Program-made: the position numbers and the translations under genes
Notes under the pieces: model-generated
Database searches by the model: none
What the model was told of the DNA's origin: nothing
The model's input: only the letters and a program-made list of their open reading frames with translations
Shown here: one piece after another, positions 1-6,921 of the stretch
How positions within the stretch are numbered: the stretch's first letter is position 1
Layout: each line of letters opens with the position of its first letter
Assembly: GCA_025757745.1 (NCBI GenBank)
Contig: CP107217.1
Coordinates: forward strand, 992,001-1,056,000
Origin: Coriobacteriaceae bacterium
GTDB lineage: Bacteria; Actinomycetota; Coriobacteriia; Coriobacteriales; Coriobacteriaceae
Reading direction: 5' to 3'
Length of the DNA: 64,000 nt

Positions 1-276
1 AACAACGGCTTTGACGCCGAGGCCGTGGCTGAGCTCTTCCGCAAGGAGCTTGCGTCGGGCGACTTCAAGGTCAAGCAGGTGTTTTTTGCCGTGCCCTCTA
101 CGCGCTGGGATGAGGACTTCGCCAAGTTTGAGCACGTGTTGGCAAGCTTCCCCGAGTGTAACGAGGAGTCCTATGCTCAGGTGGCCGCCCGCGCCGCGGC
201 CGCCCGTGCCGCCGAGCAGGCTCAGGCCGCTGCTGAGGACGATGAGGATGACGACGACTGGCGCAAGTACCTGTAA
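1..276 (+). CDS. C-terminal end of a probable TIGR02452-type macro-domain (PARG-like) protein, partial
   Basis: The reading frame is open from the window edge, so only the last 91 residues are visible. The stretch NNGFDAEAVAELFRKEL followed by KVKQVFFAVPS resembles the end of TIGR02452/DUF2263 proteins, microbial poly(ADP-ribose) glycohydrolase-like macro domains, where a Gly/Asn-rich loop, a V-A-x-x-F helix and a strand VxFAV close the fold. The last 40 residues are an Ala-rich helix and an acidic tail (a run of Asp/Glu just before WRKYL), outside any fold. The catalytic part lies upstream of the window, so the family call rests on a short C-terminal match and stays provisional. A terminator follows directly. 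Confidence 0.5.
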   Translation, partial: NNGFDAEAVAELFRKELASGDFKVKQVFFAVPSTRWDEDFAKFEHVLASFPECNEESYAQVAARAAAARAAEQAQAAAEDDEDDDDWRKYL

Positions 277-297
277 ACGGTGCGCGTGATGCGACAT

Positions 298-332
298 GCC
301 GAGCCGACGGGGGCTGCTCCCGTCGGCTTTTT
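298..332 (+). terminator. Intrinsic terminator after the macro-domain gene
   Basis: A perfect 9-bp stem (GCCGACGGG with CCCGTCGGC, 303-311 and 319-327) is followed by five T residues. It separates the partial first gene from the SGNH hydrolase gene 20 bases downstream. Confidence 0.8.
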
Positions 333-351
333 ACTAAAGGAAGGGCTTACG

Positions 352-1011
352 ATGAAAAACGTTCTGTGCTTTGGTGACAGCAACACCTATGGCTATGATC
401 CGGCTGGTATGCGCGATGGCACCGCGGTGCGCTATGCGCAGGATGTGCGCTGGTGCGGCGTGGCGCAGCGTGACCTGGGCGAGGGCTGGCATGTGATTGA
501 GGAGGGGCTTAACGGCCGCACGACGGTGCGCGACGATATGTGCCATCTGGACACTAACCTCAACGGCATTCGCGCGTTGCCGATGCTGCTCGAGGCCCAT
601 AAGCCGCTGGACGCCATTGTGATCATGCTGGGCACCAACGACTGTAAGACGGTCTTTAACGTGACAGCTTCCGATATCGCCCGTGGCGCCATGGCACTGA
701 TTCGCGCCGTCCGCGCGTTTCCGTGGACCGACGCTGCGCCTTGTCCGCGCATTCTGCTGATGGCGCCTATCAAGATTAAACCGCAGATCGTCGATGTGTA
801 CATGACCGACTTTGACGAGCGCTCCGTCGAGGCCTCGGAGCATTTTGCCGAATACTATGCGTATGCTGCTAAGCAGTTTGGCTGCGACTTTTTGAATGCC
901 GCTGATTTTGCCGAGCCGGGCGATATCGATTATCTGCACATGATGCCCGAAAGCCATGAGAGCTTGGGCCACGCCGTGGCGGCCAAGCTCAAAGAGATGC
1001 TCGGAGCGTAG
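352..1011 (+). CDS. SGNH/GDSL-family hydrolase (esterase-like)
   Basis: 219 residues, without signal peptide, so probably cytoplasmic. Block I is FGDSNTYGYDP near the N-terminus (nucleophile Ser10), block III is the GTND motif at 95-98, and the C-terminal block holds an Asp and His in DYLHMMPESHESLGH. These are the four hallmark SGNH hydrolase blocks; the closest known types are bacterial arylesterases/acyl hydrolases. The substrate cannot be read from sequence. The ATG at 352 is chosen because AAGGAAGG lies just upstream; an earlier in-frame ATG would run through the upstream terminator. Confidence 0.85.
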   Translation: MKNVLCFGDSNTYGYDPAGMRDGTAVRYAQDVRWCGVAQRDLGEGWHVIEEGLNGRTTVRDDMCHLDTNLNGIRALPMLLEAHKPLDAIVIMLGTNDCKTVFNVTASDIARGAMALIRAVRAFPWTDAAPCPRILLMAPIKIKPQIVDVYMTDFDERSVEASEHFAEYYAYAAKQFGCDFLNAADFAEPGDIDYLHMMPESHESLGHAVAAKLKEMLGA

Positions 1012-1066
1012 TGCGACCCAAAGCAGTACAAAAGTTCCCCTTGCGGTGGCTTGTTTCGTTGGTTTG

Positions 1067-1282
1067 TCTTGATCTGTAACAGCTGTAAGGCCGAAAACGG
1101 GCTAGATGTTACAGATTGAGATTATTTAGGTCGATATCGGTCGTTTGTCTCGATCTGTAACATCTAGGGTCGATTTTGCCGAGTTACTGTTACAGATCGA
1201 GATTTTCTTCTCAGTGGAATTTGAATGTCTCAATCTGTAACAGGTGGGCCGAAAAATGGACTCTAACTGTTACAGATCGAGA
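1067..1282. repeat. Array of six alternating 14-bp motifs (three 55-bp inverted-repeat units)
   Basis: The motif TCTYRATCTGTAAC and its reverse complement alternate at 1067, 1108, 1148, 1189, 1228 and 1269, giving steps of 41, 40, 41, 39 and 41 bp. Each forward/reverse pair makes a unit of exactly 55 bp with a 27-bp interior; units are separated by 26 and 25 bp. Interiors and spacers do not resemble one another. No reading frame is credible here. It fills the gap between the SGNH hydrolase gene and the 3' end of thiD. Confidence 0.9.
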
Positions 1283-1292
1283 TGTTTGTGGG

Positions 1293-1329
1293 AACCGCCA
1301 CAAAGGTGCCTGTCCCCTTTGCGGTGGTT
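1293..1329. repeat. REP-like palindrome with CCTGTCCCC core
   Basis: An imperfect 13-bp inverted repeat (AACCGCCACAAAG against CTTTGCGGTGGTT) encloses GTGCCTGTCCC. A near-identical element is at 60270-60308. It lies just past the 3' end of thiD and may act as its terminator on the minus strand. Confidence 0.75.
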
Positions 1330-1343
1330 TTGGGCTGCGAATC

Positions 1344-2174
1344 TTAGTACTGCCACATGTGGTTGACGGGCCCGGAGCCTTTGCCCATGTCAAAGCCGGC
1401 GGCGAGAGCGCCCGTTAGGTAGGCCTTGCCGGCGTTGACGGCATCGGCAAGATCCATGCCCTGGGCCAGCGCGCAGGCGATGGCGGACGAAAGCGTACAG
1501 CCAGTACCGTGCGTGTTGCCGGTCTCGATGCGCTTGTGGCGGAACCACGTGGTGAGCGGATCGCCCAGATGGTTGCCCTCGTCATCGAGCGGCGCGGGCT
1601 CTGCTAGCACATCGTTGGCCTCGTTGACAAAATGCCCGCCCTTAACGAGAGACGCGCAGCCAAAGCGACGGGTGAGAAGCATGGCGGCATTTTGCTGCGT
1701 GCGCTCGGAATCGACCTCATAATCGAGCAGCGCCATGGCCTCGGGAATGTTGGGCGTGATAACGGTCGCCAGCGGGAACAGGCGGCGGGTGAGTGCCTCA
1801 GCGGCATCCTCGGCAATGAGGCGAGCACCCGAGGTGGCGACCATGACGGGGTCGACGACGATATTTTGTGCGTCCCAGGCGCTCAAGCGGTCGGCGATAA
1901 CCTCGATAATCTCGGCAGAGGAAACCATGCCGATCTTGACGGCGCTGGGTCGAATATCGTCAAAAACGGCATCGATCTGCGCCGCGACAATATCCGGAGA
2001 GATGTTCTGCACGGCGGTAACGCCCAGTGTGTTTTGCGCTGTGATGGCAGTGATGGCCGTCTCGGCATACAGGCGGTGCGCCGTGATGGTCTTGATGTCG
2101 GCCTGAATGCCGGCGCCACCGCTGGAATCGGATCCCGCGATGGATAGAACGGCAGGTACCTTGCTGCGATCCAT
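1344..2174 (-). CDS. thiD: Hydroxymethylpyrimidine/phosphomethylpyrimidine kinase ThiD
   Basis: 276 residues, usual for ThiD. It phosphorylates HMP and then HMP-P to give HMP-PP for thiamine synthesis. The N-terminal AGSDSSGGAGIQADIK is the ThiD pyrimidine-binding signature, and GNTHGTGCTLSSA near residue 225 is the ribokinase-fold anion hole with the catalytic base. The start ATG has GGGAGCG upstream. It lies downstream of thiC on the same strand with a 182-bp gap, so it may be co-transcribed from the TPP-riboswitch promoter or have its own promoter in that gap. Cytoplasmic. Confidence 0.95.
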   Translation of the reverse strand: MDRSKVPAVLSIAGSDSSGGAGIQADIKTITAHRLYAETAITAITAQNTLGVTAVQNISPDIVAAQIDAVFDDIRPSAVKIGMVSSAEIIEVIADRLSAWDAQNIVVDPVMVATSGARLIAEDAAEALTRRLFPLATVITPNIPEAMALLDYEVDSERTQQNAAMLLTRRFGCASLVKGGHFVNEANDVLAEPAPLDDEGNHLGDPLTTWFRHKRIETGNTHGTGCTLSSAIACALAQGMDLADAVNAGKAYLTGALAAGFDMGKGSGPVNHMWQY

Positions 2175-2356
2175 GTTCGCTCCCTTGTCTGGTCGGATTC
2201 AAATGGGTCTTTTACCCCGCATTATAAAGAGGCCCAGGCCGGCGATATGCCGAACCCGGGCGCGAGATGCAATTTTTACGCAAATGCAAGCAAATGTTCA
2301 CAGGTTAACAATTGGCAGGTGCTGCGGCGAGCCCATAGGCGATAGCGGCGATAAGG

Positions 2357-3691
2357 CTAGTCCTCCATGCCGAGATCGATCGTCGTACCCTCGAACACCT
2401 TGTTGACGGTGCGGACGGCGCACATCTTGCCGCACATGGTGCAGGTGCCCTCGGTGGCAGCGGGGGATTCCTCGTAGCGCTTCTTACCGGTGACCGGGTC
2501 GAGAGCGCACTTCCACATGGCGTCCCAGTCGAGCTTGCGGCGTGCCTGGCCCATCTTGTCGTCCATGTCGCGGGCGTGGGGCACCTTTTTGGCGATGTCG
2601 GCGGCGTGTGCGGCGATCTTGGTGGCCATGAGGCCGTCGAGCACGTCCTGGGCGTTGGGCAGGCACAGGTGCTCGGCCGGCGTCACGTAGCACAGGAAGT
2701 CGGCTCCGGAGCTGGCGGAGATGGCGCCGCCGATGGCGGCGGTGATGTGGTCGTAGCCCACTCCGATATCGGTCACCAGCGGCCCGAGCACATAGAACGG
2801 GGCGTTGTGGCACAGGCGCTTCTGCAGTTTCATATTGGCGGCGATCTCGTCGAGCGCCATGTGACCCGGACCCTCGACCATGACCTGGACGCCGGCGGCC
2901 CAAGCGCGCTTGCACAGCTTGCCCAGCTCGATCATCTCGGCGGTCTCGGTGGCGTCGTTGGAGTCGTAGAGGCAGCCCGGGCGGCAGGAGTCGCCGAGCG
3001 AAATCGTCACGTCGTACTCGTGGCAGATTTCGAGCAGCTCGTCAAAGTACTCGTAGAAGGGGTTTTCGTTGCCGGTGACCTCCATCCAGCCAAACAGCAG
3101 CGAGCCGCCACGGCTGACGATGTTCATGAGACGGCCGGTCTCTTTAAAGGTCTTGGTGACCGACTTGTTGATGCCGCAGTGGATGGTCATAAAGTCCACG
3201 CCGTCCTCGGCGTGCGCGCGCACGACTTCGAACAGGTCGTCCTTGGTGAGCTTGACCAGCGGCTTTTCCATGTAGCCGATGGCGTCGTACATGGGGACGG
3301 TGCCCACCATGAGCGGTGTCTCGTCGATGAGCTGCTGGCGGAACTGGCGCGTCTTGCCCGAGTTGGAGAGGTCCATGATGGCGTCGGCGCCGTAGTCCTC
3401 GGCAATCTTGACCTTCTTCCATTCCTCGGCGGCATCGGCCTTGTCGCCCGAGATGCCCAGGTTGACATTGACCTTGGTGGACAGGCCCTCACCGACACCA
3501 AAGGCGCGCATGCCCTTTTTGATATGCACGATGTTGGCGGGGATGGCGATGCGGCCGTCGGCCACGCGCTCGCGGATGTACTCGGGGTCGCGATGCTCGC
3601 GCTCGGCGACCTCCTTCATCTGCGGTGTGATCTGCCCGGCGCGGGCGAAGTCGATTTGCGTGACGAGCGTGGGCTCGGTTTGTGTGCTCAT
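2357..3691 (-). CDS. thiC: Phosphomethylpyrimidine synthase ThiC
   Basis: 444 residues, the short form of ThiC. This radical-SAM enzyme turns aminoimidazole ribotide into HMP phosphate. The C-terminal CTMCGKMC supplies the cysteines for the 4Fe-4S cluster; the spacing C-x2-C-x3-C is that of the short clostridial/archaeal type rather than the x4 of the long proteobacterial form. Conserved segments GPGHMALDEI and YVTPAEHL are present. The ATG at 3691 is preferred over an upstream in-frame ATG because AAGGGA (end of the riboswitch) precedes it. Expression is expected to fall when TPP binds the upstream riboswitch. Confidence 0.96.
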   Translation of the reverse strand: MSTQTEPTLVTQIDFARAGQITPQMKEVAEREHRDPEYIRERVADGRIAIPANIVHIKKGMRAFGVGEGLSTKVNVNLGISGDKADAAEEWKKVKIAEDYGADAIMDLSNSGKTRQFRQQLIDETPLMVGTVPMYDAIGYMEKPLVKLTKDDLFEVVRAHAEDGVDFMTIHCGINKSVTKTFKETGRLMNIVSRGGSLLFGWMEVTGNENPFYEYFDELLEICHEYDVTISLGDSCRPGCLYDSNDATETAEMIELGKLCKRAWAAGVQVMVEGPGHMALDEIAANMKLQKRLCHNAPFYVLGPLVTDIGVGYDHITAAIGGAISASSGADFLCYVTPAEHLCLPNAQDVLDGLMATKIAAHAADIAKKVPHARDMDDKMGQARRKLDWDAMWKCALDPVTGKKRYEESPAATEGTCTMCGKMCAVRTVNKVFEGTTIDLGMED

Positions 3692-3700
3692 TGGCACGGC

Positions 3701-3793
3701 TCCCTTCGTTGGCATTACCCATATCAGGTTTGCGGGTCAGGGCGGGCGCGCCCAGTCTCAGCCTGCCGTCTTGTCCTGCAAGCTCCCCGTTTA
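3701..3793 (-). promoter_or_regulatory. TPP riboswitch (Thi-box) upstream of thiC
   Basis: Read on the minus strand, the segment has the conserved landmarks in order: CGGGGAGC, GGCTGAGA, a GC-rich variable stem, CCCTGACCC, AACCTGAT, GGGTAATGCCA and CGAAGGGA. These form helices P1-P5 of the thiamine pyrophosphate aptamer. It ends ten bases before the thiC start codon, so translation control by hiding the ribosome site is likely. Confidence 0.93.
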
Positions 3794-3862
3794 TGTGGTG
3801 GGCTCAAGTATAGCTCGAATGGGTACGATTGACGCGATGAGCATGCCCGTGGGGAGGCGAAC

Positions 3863-4384
3863 ATGAAAGACAAGCATCTGTATCGGGAGACGCAGTGGGA
3901 CGTGTCGGCCGAGGAGGGCCGTGCGCACCATGGCCTTGTCGCGATTGGTTTTGCGGTGCTTGCCGTGCTGGTGATTGCCTTTTGTATTTGGACGTTTGGC
4001 GGTCGCGGCGGCACTGCCTGGGAGTTTGAGGCCGATGATAGCCTACCGATTATGACGGTGAGGAGTACTGGCGGTAATGCCAATACGCTCGCCATTCCGG
4101 GCGATTATTGGTACCCGCGCGATGAGTTTGTGCAGTTGCAGCTGAGTGGTGGGTCCATTCCAGGCGAAGAAATCGAACGCGTGACGTTTGACGCGGCGCT
4201 CAAAACGCTGACGGTGAAGCTCAAAGATCAAGGAGATGTGCCCACGACCATGGATATCGCCCTGACGGAATGGCGCCTGGAGCCCCCGTCGGGCGTCAAG
4301 GCGTCCGATGTGGAGCATGTCAAGATTACCTATCAGGACGGCTCGACAAGCGAGATTGCCAAGGCAGACGGCTTGGCGGAATAG
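3863..4384 (+). CDS. Single-pass membrane protein of unknown function
   Basis: 173 residues. The first 25 are charged, then one hydrophobic segment (about 26-47, GLVAIGFAVLAVLVIAFCIW) anchors the protein; the remaining ~125 residues are predicted outside and rich in beta-strand-like alternation, with no cysteines and no recognised catalytic motif. I do not recognise the family. The start has GGGGAGG nine bases upstream. It is transcribed away from thiC and convergent with yaaA, so it is probably a single-gene unit. Confidence 0.75.
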   Translation: MKDKHLYRETQWDVSAEEGRAHHGLVAIGFAVLAVLVIAFCIWTFGGRGGTAWEFEADDSLPIMTVRSTGGNANTLAIPGDYWYPRDEFVQLQLSGGSIPGEEIERVTFDAALKTLTVKLKDQGDVPTTMDIALTEWRLEPPSGVKASDVEHVKITYQDGSTSEIAKADGLAE

Positions 4385-4447
4385 CGGGATGTTCACCGAA
4401 TATCATGAAAGCATGCCGAGGTGGAGTTCGGCGCTGGCGACACGCAT

Positions 4448-5254
4448 TTAGAATGCCTGCTCGTTGATGAAGACCAGGCTATCTGGGGACGAGAGCTCGG
4501 GGACATAGCGGTAGCCAAGGTTGAACTCGGTAAGACCAGCGGCGTCCTCGACCTTGTTTTCCGCCATCCAGCGCACCATGGAGCCGCGTGCCTTTTTGCT
4601 GGCGGTCGATCGCTGGATGGGCTTGCCGTTGCGGACACCTTCGCCAAAGAGACAAGTGATGGTTGTGGCGTCGCCTGCGAGATGGGGTAGAACGGCCTTG
4701 GCGTACTCCACGCTGGCAAGGTTGACGACCGTGGTGTTGGAGCCGGTCGGCGCAATGGCGCATGCAAGTTTGTCGCCCCAAAACGCATAGAGGTCACGGG
4801 CGTTGTCGACGGCGAGCTTGGCTCCCATTTCGAGCCGATAGGGCTCAACGCCATGGAAAGGCCGCACGCATCCGTACAATCCGGAGAGGATCAAGAGATG
4901 GTTTTGCAGCCAGTCGAGTTGTGCGGCATCCATCACCTCGGGCGCCATGCTCTGGTATTGAATGCCGTGATAGGACATGACGGCAGGGGAGAGGTGACGG
5001 GCGAGTGCGGGATTGTCGAGATCGCCGTTTTTCAGGATGGGCCCGAACTCATGCAGGGTGTTGAGGCAAGGCCCCAACAGTTTGTCACTCACGTTCCATA
5101 GCGCTTGCAGGCCGCCGCCTTCATTCCGCTCGATATCTAGCAGCGCGCGGTGGAGGCGAGCCGTCTCGCGCGCAAAGGGTGGAATGCCCAGGACTTCAAA
5201 AGCATCTTGGGCCGCGCGCATCTGCTTGGCGGGCGAAATGACGACCTGCAGCAT
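4448..5254 (-). CDS. yaaA: YaaA family (UPF0246) peroxide-stress protein
   Basis: 268 residues, typical of the YaaA/DUF328 family. In E. coli YaaA limits intracellular free iron and DNA damage during H2O2 stress and binds DNA. Family landmarks visible are the N-terminal VVISPAKQM, the central LILSGLYGCVRP, YRLEMG and YAFWGDKL, and the C-terminal EFNLGYRY. The ATG at 5254 has GGAGAGT upstream; the frame runs further 5' without family similarity. Cytoplasmic, apparently monocistronic. Confidence 0.92.
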   Translation of the reverse strand: MLQVVISPAKQMRAAQDAFEVLGIPPFARETARLHRALLDIERNEGGGLQALWNVSDKLLGPCLNTLHEFGPILKNGDLDNPALARHLSPAVMSYHGIQYQSMAPEVMDAAQLDWLQNHLLILSGLYGCVRPFHGVEPYRLEMGAKLAVDNARDLYAFWGDKLACAIAPTGSNTTVVNLASVEYAKAVLPHLAGDATTITCLFGEGVRNGKPIQRSTASKKARGSMVRWMAENKVEDAAGLTEFNLGYRYVPELSSPDSLVFINEQAF

Positions 5255-5357
5255 GGACTCTCCTCTGCCAAAAAGGAAGTTGCGGTGGAATACGGTCTGT
5301 TTTGGCCGTTTATGGGCCAGTTTAGTCTGTATTTCACCGCAACTGATGAAGGGTTGG

Positions 5358-6755
5358 TTACGCGCGCTCGATGAAGGCCTTGTAGCCGCGATAGGCCTCG
5401 TAGATATCGGCCTTGTTAGCGACCTCCCACAGGGCGTGCATGGACAGGACGGCAACGCCAGAGTCGATGACGTTCATGCCGTACTTAGCCATGATGTATG
5501 CGATGGTGCCGCCGCCGCCCGCGTTGACGCGACCGAGCTCGCAGGTCTGGAAGTCCACGCCGGCCTCGTCCATGATGTCGCGGATGAGGGCCACATACTC
5601 GGCGTCGGCGTCGTTAGAGCCGCCCTTGCCGCGGCTGCCCGTGTACTTGTTAAAGCACAGGCCGCGACCCATGAAGGCTGCGTTCTTGGTTTCGAACTTG
5701 CCGGCGTAGCCCGGGTCGAAGCCGGCGGACACGTCGGAGGAGAGCATGCGGCTGCGGGCGAGCGCGCGGCGCAGGGCCAGCGGGCTATCCTCGCCGGCGA
5801 GCGTCATGATCTCGGCGACGGTGTTCTCGAAGAAGCGGCTCGTCATGCCGGTGGCACCCACGGAACCGATCTCCTCCTTGTCGACGATGAGTGTGATGCT
5901 CGTGCGCTCCACGTTGGCGACGTTGATCTGGGCGAGCATGGACGGATAGGCGCAGACACGGTCGTCGTGGCCATAGCCCAGAATCATGGAGCGGTCGAGG
6001 CCCATGTCACGGGCGGGGCCGGCGGGCACGACCTCGATCTCGGCGGAGAGGAAGTCCTCCTCCTCGACGTCGTACTGCTCCTTGAGGATATCCAGGAACA
6101 TCTGCTTGACGGGCTCCTTGGGAGCGTCCTTGTCGTCCTCGTCAAACTTGACGGGGCGGCCGCCCACGATCACGTCGAGGATCTCGGCGTCGACGGCGTC
6201 CTTGGCGGGCTTGGCCATCTGCTCGCTCGAGAGGTGGATCAGCAGGTCGGAGATGGTAAAGACCGGGTCGTCGGCCTTGTCACCGATGTTGATGTCGACG
6301 GTGGTGCCGTCCTTTTTGCAGATGACGCCCACGAGTGCGAGCGGGGAAGCGACCCAGTGGTAGCTCTTGACGCCGCCATAGTAGTGCGTGTCGAGATAAG
6401 CCATGTCGCCGGCCTCGAAGGCGGGGTTCTGCTTGAGGTCCAGGCGCGGCGAGTCCACGTGGGCGCCCAGGATGTTAAAGCCCTGCTCGAGCGGGGCGGT
6501 GCCCAGGTTGACGAGCATGAGGTCCTTGCCGTGGTTGGCGGCGTACACCTTGTCGCCGGCCTTGAGCGCGCGGCCCTCGGCGATCACGGTCTCCAGATTG
6601 ACGTAGCCCGCCTCCTCGGCCATCTTGATACCGGCCTTGACGCACAGGCGCTCGGTCTTGTTCTCACTCAAAAACTGCTTATAGCCGCGGCAAAGCTCCT
6701 CGAGCTCCTCGATCTGCTGTGGCGTGTACTTTTTCCATGCGCTGGGACGCTCCAT
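5358..6755 (-). CDS. M18-family aminopeptidase (aspartyl aminopeptidase type)
   Basis: 465 residues. M18 enzymes are cytosolic dinuclear-zinc aminopeptidases that remove N-terminal residues, often acidic ones. Metal-site motifs are present: GAHVDSPRLDLK (His and Asp), DKEEIGSVGATG (catalytic Glu pair), and the C-terminal SMHALWEVANK (His ligand). The start at 6755 is set by AAAGGAG eight bases upstream. The gene is divergent from polA, sharing a ~165-bp promoter region. Confidence 0.93.
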   Translation of the reverse strand: MERPSAWKKYTPQQIEELEELCRGYKQFLSENKTERLCVKAGIKMAEEAGYVNLETVIAEGRALKAGDKVYAANHGKDLMLVNLGTAPLEQGFNILGAHVDSPRLDLKQNPAFEAGDMAYLDTHYYGGVKSYHWVASPLALVGVICKKDGTTVDINIGDKADDPVFTISDLLIHLSSEQMAKPAKDAVDAEILDVIVGGRPVKFDEDDKDAPKEPVKQMFLDILKEQYDVEEEDFLSAEIEVVPAGPARDMGLDRSMILGYGHDDRVCAYPSMLAQINVANVERTSITLIVDKEEIGSVGATGMTSRFFENTVAEIMTLAGEDSPLALRRALARSRMLSSDVSAGFDPGYAGKFETKNAAFMGRGLCFNKYTGSRGKGGSNDADAEYVALIRDIMDEAGVDFQTCELGRVNAGGGGTIAYIMAKYGMNVIDSGVAVLSMHALWEVANKADIYEAYRGYKAFIERA

Positions 6756-6921
6756 GACGCAGGCTCCTTTCGGATCGATCGTGCTGGTTGATGTACCGTG
6801 AGCCATCGTATCACGCGCGGGCCCGCGGCGGCAGGGAAGCCTGATGTGCGGTGGCCGCGGGGCGGGGAGCGTGTAAACTGGTGTGAGCAAACCGTGCCCA
6901 GCCCAAAGCGAGGTATTCAAT

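Noticed and set aside
1067..1282. CRISPR array
   Set aside because: Repeats are only 14 bp, alternate in orientation, and no cas genes are in the window.
5013..6791. 592-codon plus-strand frame over the M18 aminopeptidase
   Set aside because: It is the antisense shadow of a gene with intact catalytic motifs; high GC third positions keep the opposite strand open.
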